Shown here piece by piece: positions 35,069-43,479 of a stretch of 64,000 nucleotides of DNA (positions are counted from its first letter, which is position 1; every line of letters starts with the position of its first letter). The DNA is from Limnohabitans sp. TEGF004 (GTDB taxonomy: Bacteria > Pseudomonadota > Gammaproteobacteria > Burkholderiales > Burkholderiaceae_C), in assembly GCF_027924965.1 (NCBI RefSeq), contig NZ_AP027056.1:248001-312000 (forward strand), read 5' to 3'. The notes beneath the pieces are model-generated. The model saw only the letters and a program-made list of their open reading frames with translations, did no database searches and had not been told where the DNA came from. Made by a program: the position numbers and the translations under genes.

Positions 35069-35365
35069 ATGGATAAACGTTTCAACACACTCACCTTGGC
35101 GCAGCAGCTTGATCTGCGCCAACAAGCCATCGACGATGTACTGGCTCACCCCGAATGGTCGCTACCGCAGGCCGTTCGCCATCTGAAAAAGACCATGCGT
35201 ATCACCACCGCCGAGATGGCCAAATTGTCTGGCGTGGCATACCGAACCATGCAAGACATTGAGCAAGAGCGCAGCGATGGCAGTGTGCAAACCATGAACC
35301 GCATTTTTGGCATGCTGGGCCTCAAGCTCAGCGTGGCAAGGATTGCCCGAGATGACCAGGTTTGA
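35069..35365 (+). CDS. HipB-like XRE-type antitoxin
   Basis: A 98-residue protein. Residues about 40-85 form a HTH_3/XRE domain (TTAEMAKLSGVAYRTMQDIEQER followed by TMNRIFGMLGLKL). The N-terminal 35 residues form an extra helical segment. It lies 8 bases after hipA, so it is cotranscribed. Expected role: bind and inhibit HipA and repress the promoter, perhaps through the palindrome 33726-33748. Confidence 0.83.
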   Translation: MDKRFNTLTLAQQLDLRQQAIDDVLAHPEWSLPQAVRHLKKTMRITTAEMAKLSGVAYRTMQDIEQERSDGSVQTMNRIFGMLGLKLSVARIARDDQV

Positions 35366-35368
35366 AAC

Positions 35369-36040
35369 CTATGCGGTCAGTGGGTCATCCAAATGCCCCG
35401 TCTTCACATAAATCAGCGCACCCTCTGACTGCGTGAACGGTGCATGACGGCTGTAGCGTGGGCTGCGAATCCATGTGCCTTGTGGGTATGTGCCGTGTTC
35501 GTCATGAAACACGCCTTTGAGCACCAAAATTTCTTCGCCGCCCGGATGCACATGCGGGTTGAATTGCGTGTTGGGCGCCCAGCGTACAAGCGCTGTACCA
35601 ACGCCGTCAAAGTCATGCAGTGGCATCACCGATAGGCCTGCCACAAGCCCCGGGTACCAAGGCGCGGTGCGGGTGTCGATTTGCACGGGTGTTGCATCGG
35701 CGGGGTGGAACTGCCGCAGCTTGACAAACAAGGTGCAGCCCTGTGTTGAGAATGGTGTGTGCGTGCTGCCTGGTGGGTTGCGCAGGTAAGTGCCAGCAGG
35801 GTAGTGGCCGTGCTCGTCAGAAAAGATGCCGTCTAGCACCAGTATTTCTTCGCCGCCACCATGGGTGTGTGCGCTGTAGCCTGAGCCTGCTGCATATCGA
35901 ACAATGCTGCTGGCTCTGGCCACTTCATCGCCTACTCGGTCCAGCGGTTGTCGTTCAACGCCAGCCATGGGGGACGGTTCCCAAGCCAGCGCATAGGTGT
36001 CCATCACGGCTTTGAGGGTGAAATCGGCGTTGACGTTCAT
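35369..36040 (-). CDS. Double-cupin protein of ChrR anti-sigma type
   Basis: A 223-residue protein with two cupin domains of similar sequence. The first has HTHGGGEEILVLDG (residues about 59-72) and the second HVHPGGEEILVLKG (about 162-175), each followed by DEHG-YP-GT and a PxxTHxPF or SxxHAPF strand with a histidine. The pattern matches the ChrR cupin domain (metal binding). The N-terminal zinc anti-sigma domain of ChrR is absent and no ECF sigma gene adjoins, so it may be an enzyme or metal sensor rather than an anti-sigma factor. Confidence 0.75.
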   Translation of the reverse strand: MNVNADFTLKAVMDTYALAWEPSPMAGVERQPLDRVGDEVARASSIVRYAAGSGYSAHTHGGGEEILVLDGIFSDEHGHYPAGTYLRNPPGSTHTPFSTQGCTLFVKLRQFHPADATPVQIDTRTAPWYPGLVAGLSVMPLHDFDGVGTALVRWAPNTQFNPHVHPGGEEILVLKGVFHDEHGTYPQGTWIRSPRYSRHAPFTQSEGALIYVKTGHLDDPLTA

Positions 36041-36133
36041 GGCAGTTTTCTAAAATGGATTGGCTACCATGAGCATAGCGCGAGCACCTGCAAACCGTTG
36101 TGGCGCTTCGTAATAACCAGATAAGGGAATCCA

Positions 36134-36565
36134 TTGAAGATCGAAGTGTTGACGTCGCGCGTGCACGGCAAAGGCGTGTTCGCCCTGAGCCCCATGGCCG
36201 CAGGCGAAACCGTCATCGAATACGTGGGCGAGATCATTTCCATGGCCGAGGCCTTGCGCCGCCACCCGCATGACCCGAGCAACCCCGAGCACACGTTTTA
36301 CTTTCACATCGACGATGCACGCGTGATTGACGGCCTATACGGCGGCAATGCTTCGCGCTGGATCAACCACTCATGCCGCCCCAACTGCGAGCCAGTTGAA
36401 TTGAAGGGACGTGTGTTTATCAAAACACGTCGCCAAATATGGCGCGGTGAAGAGTTGACGTTCAACTATGGGCTGGTAAGTGACGAGCCAATGACTGACG
36501 AACTCAAAGCCAAATACGCCTGTCGCTGCGGGGCTAAGAAGTGCAAAGGCACAATGCTGGCCTAA
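36134..36565 (+). CDS. SET-domain protein-lysine methyltransferase
   Basis: A 143-residue protein that is almost only a SET domain. Motifs: GKGVFAL, the catalytic-site RWINHSCRPNC (NHSC at 78-81), ELTFNYG (107-113) with the usual Tyr, and a post-SET cysteine cluster C130-x-C132-x4-C137. These give the fold of SAM-dependent lysine methyltransferases. Substrate in bacteria is unknown (ribosomal or histone-like proteins are candidates). The start is a TTG with AAGGGA five bases upstream; no in-frame ATG is nearby. Confidence 0.85.
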   Translation: MKIEVLTSRVHGKGVFALSPMAAGETVIEYVGEIISMAEALRRHPHDPSNPEHTFYFHIDDARVIDGLYGGNASRWINHSCRPNCEPVELKGRVFIKTRRQIWRGEELTFNYGLVSDEPMTDELKAKYACRCGAKKCKGTMLA

Positions 36566-36578
36566 GCAAACAATCAAC

Positions 36579-36962
36579 ATGATGAACCAAATGACAGACG
36601 CGCAAGCGCAATGGGACAAGGCTTGCAAAACCTTGGACGAAGAGTTTCAACTCAGCGCCAGTGAATTGCCCACGATTGAAACCGCCAAGGCTTTGTTTTT
36701 GCAACTGGTGGGGCGCCGTGAAATTTCTCAAGAAGCAGCCAATGCGTTGATGTTCAGTTTGTATTTCTCGGGCTACCTCAGCATGTTGGTGGCGTTCAAG
36801 CAGCAGGCGCCAGACTTTGAAGTGCCCGACTATCTGAACACCCACCCTGTGCTCGAGGCGTCTAACCGTTGGGCGCAGCAGGCAGTAGACGGGCATTTGC
36901 TGTTGCAGCTGGCGCAGCCCATCATCCGCGACACGCAAGACTTGTTGGATGCGTTGAATTAA
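36579..36962 (+). CDS. Conserved hypothetical protein
   Basis: A 127-residue, mostly helical soluble protein beginning MMNQMTDAQAQWDKACKTL. I recognise no domain. It is 13 bases downstream of the SET gene, so cotranscription is likely. Its end overlaps the convergent YkgJ gene by 4 bases. There is a moderately hydrophobic segment near residues 62-72 (ALMFSLYFSGY). Confidence 0.6.
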   Translation: MMNQMTDAQAQWDKACKTLDEEFQLSASELPTIETAKALFLQLVGRREISQEAANALMFSLYFSGYLSMLVAFKQQAPDFEVPDYLNTHPVLEASNRWAQQAVDGHLLLQLAQPIIRDTQDLLDALN

Positions 36963-37357
36963 GCGCGCACAGCGCCATAGGGGCAGTAGCCAGGCCGAGG
37001 CCCCACTTGCGGATGTAGCCTGCAGGTGTTGGGCCTTTTTTCATACACGGTGCAACGGCGTGTTTTGGCATCCAAGTTTTGGCAGTCGCCATTGGCGCGA
37101 CGCGACAGGGTGAAGATGCTGTTCTTGAAATTGAAGTGCTCGATCACGCCCATTTTTTGCAAGCGCTTGGCAATTTGTTTGGGCTCTTCGTGTTCAGCTT
37201 CAAACGGGTCGACCAGCTCTAAGCGAACCAAGTCTGGCAATTTCACTTCCACCGGCATGGTGCAGCAGTTGGCCGCACAGGTGCTGCACAGGCCGTTGCG
37301 ATAGCGGGTCCAGGTGTCGCAGTTGTCGACGTTGACGATGGCGATGTGAGACCTCAT
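36959..37357 (-). CDS. YkgJ-family cysteine-cluster protein
   Basis: A 132-residue protein with about ten cysteines, including C13, C24-x2-C27-x3-CC (31-32), then GDCQNLDAKTRRCTVYEKRP, NTCRLHP and GYCPYG. This matches the Fe-S/Zn-binding YkgJ (CxxCxxCC) family of unknown function. It overlaps the methyltransferase gene by 4 bases (ATGA). Confidence 0.85.
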   Translation of the reverse strand: MRSHIAIVNVDNCDTWTRYRNGLCSTCAANCCTMPVEVKLPDLVRLELVDPFEAEHEEPKQIAKRLQKMGVIEHFNFKNSIFTLSRRANGDCQNLDAKTRRCTVYEKRPNTCRLHPQVGPRPGYCPYGAVRA

Positions 37358-38313
37358 GCAGCGTTCTCCACTGATGCAGGCAGAGCGGGCATTTGATAAG
37401 CCAACACTTTGAGCGACCGTTCAGGTGATACATCGGCAAACGCCGCAGGGTTGGCCACACGTTCGACAAAGTTCAACTCAGGCGCGAGCTCTTGCATCTG
37501 GTCTTGCAAAAAGTCCAGGCCCAGCTCTGGCGCGTTCAAGCACAACAGCGCGTAGCCGCCAGGGGCCAGCAGTTCAGGCAAACGGCGCATGAGTTTGGCG
37601 TAGTCTTTGGTTGCGATGAAGCTGCCTTTTTGGTAGCTGGGTGGGTCGACGATGACAAGTCCATAAGGACCGCTGCGCGTGATCTTGCCCCACGTTTTGA
37701 AGATGTCGTGCATCAAAAAAGTGGCACCTGTGCTGATGCCGTTCAGCGGATGGTTTTGTTGGCCAATCGCCATCGCGCCGTGGCTCATGTCCACGTTCAC
37801 CACTTGCTTGGCTCCCGCTTGCAGGGCCACCACTGAGAAGGCGCAGGTGTAGGCAAACAGGTTGAGCACTTTCAGGCGCGGCTGGTCAGCGCCGTAGTTG
37901 TGCACCAACGTGCGCACCCATTCGCGGCCTTGGGCCATGTCGAGAAACAACCCATGGTTTTGGCCCTTGAGCACATGCACGCGAAAGCTCGCACCGTTCT
38001 CTGTCACCACATGTGGGTCAGGCACCGTGCCGCTCATCAAGCGGGTTTCAAGGTGACCTTCAGCGCGGCATTGAAACACCCAGTTGAGTGGCTGATCGGT
38101 CGCAATCTGCGCCCAGCGTGTCGACAGCGCGACACCGATCGTGGCGAGTTCGTCGTCGCTCACCGCTTGAAAACTGGTCAACACCAGCACTGGGGGAAAA
38201 GCGTCTAACGCCCATTGCTCGCAGCCCGGATGCAAGCCACCTCGGCCGTGGAAGATGCGTTGTGCATCGTTGGGCATGGCCATGTTGGCAATGGCGTTGA
38301 GCAGGGCTTGCAT
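37354..38313 (-). CDS. Class I SAM-dependent methyltransferase, RlmI/RlmK-like
   Basis: A 319-residue protein. The central part has LKVLNLFAYTCAFSVVALQAGA (SAM-binding), NVDMSHGA and LVIVDPPSYQKG, which is the D-P-P-S/T-[YF] motif of the PF10672 rRNA cytosine methyltransferase group. No PUA domain is seen, unlike RlmI. It acts probably on 23S rRNA or another RNA. First gene of a two-gene operon with ykgJ. Confidence 0.82.
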   Translation of the reverse strand: MQALLNAIANMAMPNDAQRIFHGRGGLHPGCEQWALDAFPPVLVLTSFQAVSDDELATIGVALSTRWAQIATDQPLNWVFQCRAEGHLETRLMSGTVPDPHVVTENGASFRVHVLKGQNHGLFLDMAQGREWVRTLVHNYGADQPRLKVLNLFAYTCAFSVVALQAGAKQVVNVDMSHGAMAIGQQNHPLNGISTGATFLMHDIFKTWGKITRSGPYGLVIVDPPSYQKGSFIATKDYAKLMRRLPELLAPGGYALLCLNAPELGLDFLQDQMQELAPELNFVERVANPAAFADVSPERSLKVLAYQMPALPASVENAA

Positions 38314-38439
38314 GTGGAACTTTGCGGAGCAGATGTAAACAGAAGGGGGTAAGTGTATGTATTTGCCCGTTCAGGCTTTAAGGAAAGGTGCGCGCGTTAG
38401 GATATGAGCCCCTTTTGAAAAATACAGTTCGGACATCTC

Positions 38440-39723
38440 ATGACCCCAGCAGAACAAGAATTACGCACCGCCGCACTTGAATATCACCGCTCGCCCACCA
38501 AGGGCAAGATTCGCGTGGAGCCCACTCATCCGCTGGACAACCAGCACGACTTGAGCTTGGCCTATTCACCTGGCGTGGCGTATCCCTGCTTGGAGATCGA
38601 AAAAGACCCGCAAATGTCTTACGAATACACCAGCCGTGGCAACTTGGTCGGCGTCATCACCAACGGCACAGCGGTGTTGGGCTTGGGTGATATCGGCGCA
38701 TTGGCCGGTAAGCCTGTGATGGAAGGCAAGGGTTGCTTGTTCAAAAAGTTCTCAGGCATTGACGTGTTTGACATCGAACTCGACGAACACGATGCCGACA
38801 AATTGGTCGACATCATCGCCGCCATGGAGCCCACCTTTGGTGGCATCAACCTCGAAGACATCAAAGCCCCCGAGTGCTTCTACATCGAGAAAAAACTCCG
38901 CGAGCGCATGAGTATCCCCGTGTTCCACGACGACCAACACGGCACCGCCATCATCTCTGCAGCCGCCATGCTGAACGGCCTAGAGTTGGCGGGCAAAGAC
39001 ATTGCCAACATCAAAGTGGCCGTGTCGGGTGCAGGCGCTGCGGCCTTGGCTTGCTTGGATGTGTTTGTGGGCTTGGGTGTCAAGACATCCAACATCTATG
39101 TATGCGACTCCAAAGGCGTGATCTATGAAGGCCGCCCTGGTGGCTACGACGAGTCCAAAGCCCGCTTCGCACAAAAGACTGAATTGCGTACTTTGGCCGA
39201 TGCGGTCAATGGTGCCGATGTGTTCTTGGGCTGCTCTGCGCCCGGTGTGTTGACACAAGACATGGTCAAGACTATGGCTGACAAGCCACTCATCTTGGCC
39301 TTGGCCAACCCCGAGCCAGAAATTCGCCCCGAGTTGGCCAAAGCCGTGCGTCCCGATTGCATCATCGCCACGGGTCGTTCTGACTATCCCAACCAAGTGA
39401 ACAACGTGTTGTGCTTCCCGTACATCTTCCGTGGCGCTTTGGATTGCGGCGCAACCAAGATCACCGAAGAGATGAAGATTGCCTGTGTGCGCGAAATCGC
39501 TGACTTGGCTAAGTTGGAAGTGACCGCCGAAGTGCAAGCCGCTTACCCCGGTTTGGATTTGACGTTTGGTGTGGACAACATCATTCCTAAGCCATTCGAC
39601 ACACGCCTCATCCAGCGCATCGCGCCTGCGGTGGCACGTGCGGCGGAAGCCTCGGGTGTGGCCAAGCGTCCCATCAAAGACTTTGACGCTTACGCCAAGA
39701 CCTTGACCGCTTGGGTCAAGTAA
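38440..39723 (+). CDS. Malic enzyme, single-domain form
   Basis: A 427-residue enzyme for oxidative decarboxylation of malate to pyruvate with NAD(P). The malic N-domain has [13 protein letters not shown] and [22 protein letters not shown]; the NAD domain has [17 protein letters not shown]. It ends after [13 protein letters not shown] with a clean stop. The usual proteobacterial MaeB/DME type continues with a phosphotransacetylase-like domain of about 330 residues, which is missing; the following bases encode an HNH protein. The N-terminal part is closely like the MaeB type. Cofactor preference cannot be told. Confidence 0.9.
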   Translation: MTPAEQELRTAALEYHRSPTKGKIRVEPTHPLDNQHDLSLAYSPGVAYPCLEIEKDPQMSYEYTSRGNLVGVITNGTAVLGLGDIGALAGKPVMEGKGCLFKKFSGIDVFDIELDEHDADKLVDIIAAMEPTFGGINLEDIKAPECFYIEKKLRERMSIPVFHDDQHGTAIISAAAMLNGLELAGKDIANIKVAVSGAGAAALACLDVFVGLGVKTSNIYVCDSKGVIYEGRPGGYDESKARFAQKTELRTLADAVNGADVFLGCSAPGVLTQDMVKTMADKPLILALANPEPEIRPELAKAVRPDCIIATGRSDYPNQVNNVLCFPYIFRGALDCGATKITEEMKIACVREIADLAKLEVTAEVQAAYPGLDLTFGVDNIIPKPFDTRLIQRIAPAVARAAEASGVAKRPIKDFDAYAKTLTAWVK

Positions 39724-39727
39724 CACC

Positions 39728-39949
39728 TTGAGTCGGCTCAAGCTCACCCGCGACAAGATTTATAAAACGGTATCGCGCCAGTTGCATGGCGTGGTGCCGT
39801 GTTGGGTCTGCGGGGAGCATGTGGCGCACGTTGACGCCACGCTAGAGCACATTCAGCCGCTGAGCGAAGGCGGCAACAGCCATCAAGAAAACTTGGCCAT
39901 CAGCCACGACCGCTGCAACAACTTGCGGCACGCGAAAACCAAGTACTGA
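39728..39949 (+). CDS. Small HNH-endonuclease-like protein
   Basis: A 73-residue protein with an HNH fold core: C25-x2-C28 in CWVC, VDATLEHIQPLSEGG (H41), ENLAISHDRCNNLR (H60, C63). The start is TTG at 39728, 4 bases after malic enzyme. HNH proteins of this size are common and often nicking endonucleases; no cognate partner is visible. It overlaps the next gene by one base (TGATG). Confidence 0.7.
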   Translation: MSRLKLTRDKIYKTVSRQLHGVVPCWVCGEHVAHVDATLEHIQPLSEGGNSHQENLAISHDRCNNLRHAKTKY

Positions 39950-40839
39950 TGCCACATCAAAAAAAGCACACCGCGTGGATGGGCATTTGTTTGTTGCTGG
40001 TCGCCGTTCTGTGCTTTGCAGCGCTGGACACCACCAGCAAGCGGGTGACCACAGAAGTGCCGTTGCTCATGGCGGTGTGGGCGCGTTATTTTTTTCAGGC
40101 TTTGCTCACCACAGGCGTGGTGTTGCCGATCAAAGGCTTGGACGTCTTTAAAACCAAAAATCCGCGTCAACACATCACGCGGGGTGTGTTGCTGGTCTCT
40201 GTCACGGGCTTGGCTTTTGCGAGCTTGCAGTTCATGCCTGTGGGTGAATTCACGGCCATTGTGATGACGGTGCCTTTGTTGGTCACTCTGCTGGCCACGC
40301 GCATGTTGGGCGAGCATGTGTCCACGCAGCGCGTGATCTTGGTGTGCGCGGGCTTCATTGGCACGCTCATCATCGTGCGGCCCGGCACGCAGGTGTTTGG
40401 TTGGCCGTTGCTCATTCCGCTTGCCTTGGTCATTGTGAACTCGGCATTTCAATTGCTGACCAGCAAGATGGCGCGCACCGAAGACGCGATGACCACCCAG
40501 TTTTACACCACGTGGGTCGGTACTGCGATGGCCTCCGTGCCGCTCTATTGGTTCTGGGTGCCTGTGACCGACACGCAGGTGTTGCTGGAATTGGTGTTCA
40601 TGGGCGTGTCTGGCTGCATTGGCCATTTCTTGCTGATCTTGGCGTTTGAGCGTTCGCCCGCCGGTACCTTGATGCCCTATATGTATGCGCAAATTGCGTT
40701 TGCCATGTTGGGCGATTGGTTGGTCTTTGGCCACGTACCAGACCATGGGTCGCTGCTGGGGATTGCTTTGATCGCCTTGAGTGGTATCGCTGGAGGCCTG
40801 CTCACCGTGTACGAGATTCGTCAAAAAACCCAGGGCTAA
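39949..40839 (+). CDS. EamA/DMT-family exporter
   Basis: A 296-residue membrane protein with ten predicted helices in two EamA repeats (residues about 8-140 and 155-290); the second has SCIGHFLLILAFERSPAGTLMPYMY. DMT proteins export amino acids, nucleosides or related metabolites. It is coupled to the HNH gene through TGATG, within a probable malic-enzyme/HNH/EamA operon. Substrate unknown. Confidence 0.9.
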   Translation: MPHQKKHTAWMGICLLLVAVLCFAALDTTSKRVTTEVPLLMAVWARYFFQALLTTGVVLPIKGLDVFKTKNPRQHITRGVLLVSVTGLAFASLQFMPVGEFTAIVMTVPLLVTLLATRMLGEHVSTQRVILVCAGFIGTLIIVRPGTQVFGWPLLIPLALVIVNSAFQLLTSKMARTEDAMTTQFYTTWVGTAMASVPLYWFWVPVTDTQVLLELVFMGVSGCIGHFLLILAFERSPAGTLMPYMYAQIAFAMLGDWLVFGHVPDHGSLLGIALIALSGIAGGLLTVYEIRQKTQG

Positions 40840-40853
40840 CGCACGCAGTTTCT

Positions 40854-41444
40854 TTAGCGTGTGGCGGGCGACTGAGGTGTGCGTTCGAGTTTGTGCACCT
40901 CAAAGTATTGAGCCTTCAGGCGGTTGATCAGCGCTGCATAAGTTTTTGCATCGACCTGCGGTGTGCGCGACAACACCCACAGGTATTCGCGCTTGCTGTC
41001 GCTCACGGCGGCCAGTTGGTAGTCGGCATCGAGGTCAATCACCCAATAGTCGCCCCACACCTGTGGCAGCCAACTCAGCCAGGCGGGCGCAAAACGCACT
41101 TGCAATTGAGGCGATGAGGCCGCACCCACTTGAATGGCTTTGCCCAAAGCGTCAATGGTGCTGCCGTCAGCCGTGGCACAGCTGTTGAGCACTTGCAGCG
41201 AGCCATCGGTTTGCGCCAAGTACTGCGCGCGCGTGTTGGCCACACACTTGGCTTGGAAGCGGTTGGGGAATTTGGCAATCTCATACCAAGTGCCCATGTA
41301 ACGCGGCACGTCCAGCGCGGCGATGGTGGTTACCGCTGGCAATACAGCTGGCGTAGCGGCGCTTTGTGCGGCCACTTTGAAAGAGGCCAGTTGCAAGGTG
41401 GCGGCGGCTAAACCAATCACCAGCCATGGACGTTTGAGCAACAT
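40854..41444 (-). CDS. Lipocalin family protein (Blc-like)
   Basis: A 196-residue protein with a Sec signal peptide (residues 1-27, cut near VAAQ) and the lipocalin GTWYEIAKFPNRFQ motif (51-64), DYWVIDLDADYQ and EYLWVLSRTPQ strands. Unlike E. coli Blc there is no lipobox cysteine, so it is probably soluble periplasmic. Blc-like proteins bind lysophospholipids or small hydrophobic ligands. Overall length is typical. Start has AAAGAGG. Confidence 0.9.
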   Translation of the reverse strand: MLLKRPWLVIGLAAATLQLASFKVAAQSAATPAVLPAVTTIAALDVPRYMGTWYEIAKFPNRFQAKCVANTRAQYLAQTDGSLQVLNSCATADGSTIDALGKAIQVGAASSPQLQVRFAPAWLSWLPQVWGDYWVIDLDADYQLAAVSDSKREYLWVLSRTPQVDAKTYAALINRLKAQYFEVHKLERTPQSPATR

Positions 41445-41465
41445 GCAAGCCTCTTTCGGATGCGT

Positions 41466-42026
41466 TTAAAAAGCCACCTGTGCACGCAAGCCGTGCAGCA
41501 CGATTTCAGCAATTTGAATCAACAGCAACAGCGCGATGGGTGACAAGTCCACCCCGCCCATCTGTGGCAGCACGCGGCGAATCGGGATGAGCAGTGGCTC
41601 GATCAATTGCGCCAACAGGTAACGAATTTCAGCGGCCGCGCTGAACCATGACATGAGTGCGTAGCCAATCACCATCCACATCAGGCTCGACAACATCACG
41701 CTCAGCAACTCAAAACCCGCGTTGACAAACAAACCCAGCCAGTCAGACGTGGCGCCCGCCACGATCCACAGCAGCGAGTGTTTGGCCAACAGCACCGCAT
41801 AAGCAGCCACCAGACTCGCCGTGTCTAGGCGACCCAGTGCTGGCACGTAACGGCGCACAGGCAACACGATCCAATTGGATATGGCGAACACAAAGGGTGC
41901 CAGTGGGCTACCGCCGCTGCGCGACAAGCTGATGCCCATCAAGTGCATGTACATGCGCAGCAAACAGGTGCCAGCCACTAGGCCAACGGCGAAGTGCAGA
42001 ACTAAGGAGAAAATTTGTATAAGCAT
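41466..42026 (-). CDS. YggT-family membrane protein
   Basis: A 186-residue inner-membrane protein with two YggT repeats (about residues 5-90 and 95-185), each with hydrophobic helices and RRxxPxxGxxDLSPI or similar. The family is linked to osmotic or membrane stability, but no mechanism is known. It starts 21 bases upstream of the lipocalin, on the same strand. Confidence 0.88.
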   Translation of the reverse strand: MLIQIFSLVLHFAVGLVAGTCLLRMYMHLMGISLSRSGGSPLAPFVFAISNWIVLPVRRYVPALGRLDTASLVAAYAVLLAKHSLLWIVAGATSDWLGLFVNAGFELLSVMLSSLMWMVIGYALMSWFSAAAEIRYLLAQLIEPLLIPIRRVLPQMGGVDLSPIALLLLIQIAEIVLHGLRAQVAF

Positions 42027-42083
42027 GGTCAGAGTTTAGGCGGGCTCAGGCAAAATTTGGGCTTCCACTCCAGATTGTTCTGT

Positions 42084-42671
42084 ATGAAACAAACCCCTGC
42101 ACTGCCCCGTTTTATTTTTGCCAGCCGCTGGTTGCAGCTGCCTTTGTATTTGGGCCTCATTGCTGCGCAAGGCGTGTATGTGTTTCACTTTTGGGTCGAG
42201 TTGGTGCATTTGATTGAGGCTGCGTTTGGCAGCCAAGCTGCGCTGGATGCCTTGGTCACCAGCATCGGCTACAAAAATGGCATGACCGTCACGCATCTGA
42301 GCGAGTCCATCACCATGCTGGTGGTGCTGGGTCTGATTGACGTGGTGATGATTTCTAACTTGCTCATCATGGTCATCGTGGGCGGCTATGAAACCTTTGT
42401 CTCGCGCATGTACCTCGAAAACCATCCGGATCAGCCTGAATGGTTGAGCCATGTGAACGCCTCGGTGTTGAAGGTCAAGCTGGGTATGGCCATCATTGGC
42501 ATTTCATCCATCCATTTGCTCAAGACCTTCATCAATGCGGCCAACTACGACGAGAAGGTGTTGATGTGGCAAACCATCATCCACATTACCTTCTTGCTCA
42601 GCGCCTTGGCCATTGCGCTGACCGATAAGCTGTCGCACGCAACCCCATCTACATCTTCTTCGGCGCATTGA
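42084..42671 (+). CDS. UPF0114/TIGR00645 (YqhA-like) membrane protein
   Basis: A 195-residue protein with three to four membrane helices. Its order ([63 protein letters not shown]) matches the TIGR00645 family of unknown function. It is divergent from yggT with 57 bases between. Possibly cotranscribed with queC (16 bases between). Confidence 0.88.
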   Translation: MKQTPALPRFIFASRWLQLPLYLGLIAAQGVYVFHFWVELVHLIEAAFGSQAALDALVTSIGYKNGMTVTHLSESITMLVVLGLIDVVMISNLLIMVIVGGYETFVSRMYLENHPDQPEWLSHVNASVLKVKLGMAIIGISSIHLLKTFINAANYDEKVLMWQTIIHITFLLSALAIALTDKLSHATPSTSSSAH

Positions 42672-42687
42672 TTGCGATTCATTGTTT

Positions 42688-43419
42688 ATGCAAGCACGTC
42701 ACCCCATCCACCGCAATGCTCTGGTTTTGTTCTCTGGCGGGCAAGACTCCACCACCTGTTTGGCGCATGCGCTTGCGCAATACGAGCGCGTGGAGACCTT
42801 GGCGTTTGACTACCGCCAGCGCCACTTGGTGGAGCTAGAAGCCCGCATTCAAGTGCTGGCGCAAATGCGCGAGCAGTTCCCACAATGGGCACACAAGTTG
42901 GGCGAAGACCATTTGCTCGACCTTGGTGTGTTGGGCCAAGTGAGCGAAACATCGCTCACACGCGACATGGCTTTCAAGATGGAAGCCTCAGGTTTGCCCA
43001 ACACCTTTGTGCCGGGACGCAACCTGTTGTTCCTCACACTCGCCGCTGCATTGGCCTATCGCCGTGATTTGGATGTCATCGTCACCGGCGTGTGCGAAAC
43101 CGATTTCTCTGGCTACCCCGATTGCCGCGACGACACCATGAAGGCCATGCAAATTGCCTTGTCGCTGGGCATGGACCGCCGCTTGTTGATTGAGACACCT
43201 TTGATGTGGATCGACAAAGCGCAGACCTGGCAGCTGGCCTTCGACCTTGGCCAAAAAGCCCATGCCGATGGTGGCCACCAGTTAGTGGACCTCATCGTGG
43301 AGCACACCCACACCTGCTACATGGGTGACCGCACGCATCGCCATGATTGGGGCTACGGCTGTGGCACCTGCCCTGCATGTGATTTGCGCGCTAAGGGCTG
43401 GGAGCGCTGGAAGTTCTAA
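42688..43419 (+). CDS. queC: 7-cyano-7-deazaguanine synthase
   Basis: A 243-residue ATP-dependent enzyme that makes preQ0, the queuosine precursor, from 7-carboxy-7-deazaguanine. The PP-loop SGGQDSTTC begins at residue 16, and the C-terminus has [13 protein letters not shown] and CGTCPAC for zinc. Length is normal. A TTG two codons upstream is less likely than ATG 42688. Confidence 0.97.
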   Translation: MQARHPIHRNALVLFSGGQDSTTCLAHALAQYERVETLAFDYRQRHLVELEARIQVLAQMREQFPQWAHKLGEDHLLDLGVLGQVSETSLTRDMAFKMEASGLPNTFVPGRNLLFLTLAAALAYRRDLDVIVTGVCETDFSGYPDCRDDTMKAMQIALSLGMDRRLLIETPLMWIDKAQTWQLAFDLGQKAHADGGHQLVDLIVEHTHTCYMGDRTHRHDWGYGCGTCPACDLRAKGWERWKF

Positions 43420-43450
43420 CCGTTTAGATGGCTTAGGGCGCTTCACAAAA

Positions 43451-43479
43451 AGCGTGTGCTCAGCGGCACACGCTTTTTT
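43451..43479. terminator. Terminator between queC and the ABC transporter gene
   Basis: AGCGTGTGC (43451-43459), six-base loop, GCACACGCT (43466-43474) and T-run to 43479; A-run before it makes it bidirectional. Confidence 0.9.
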
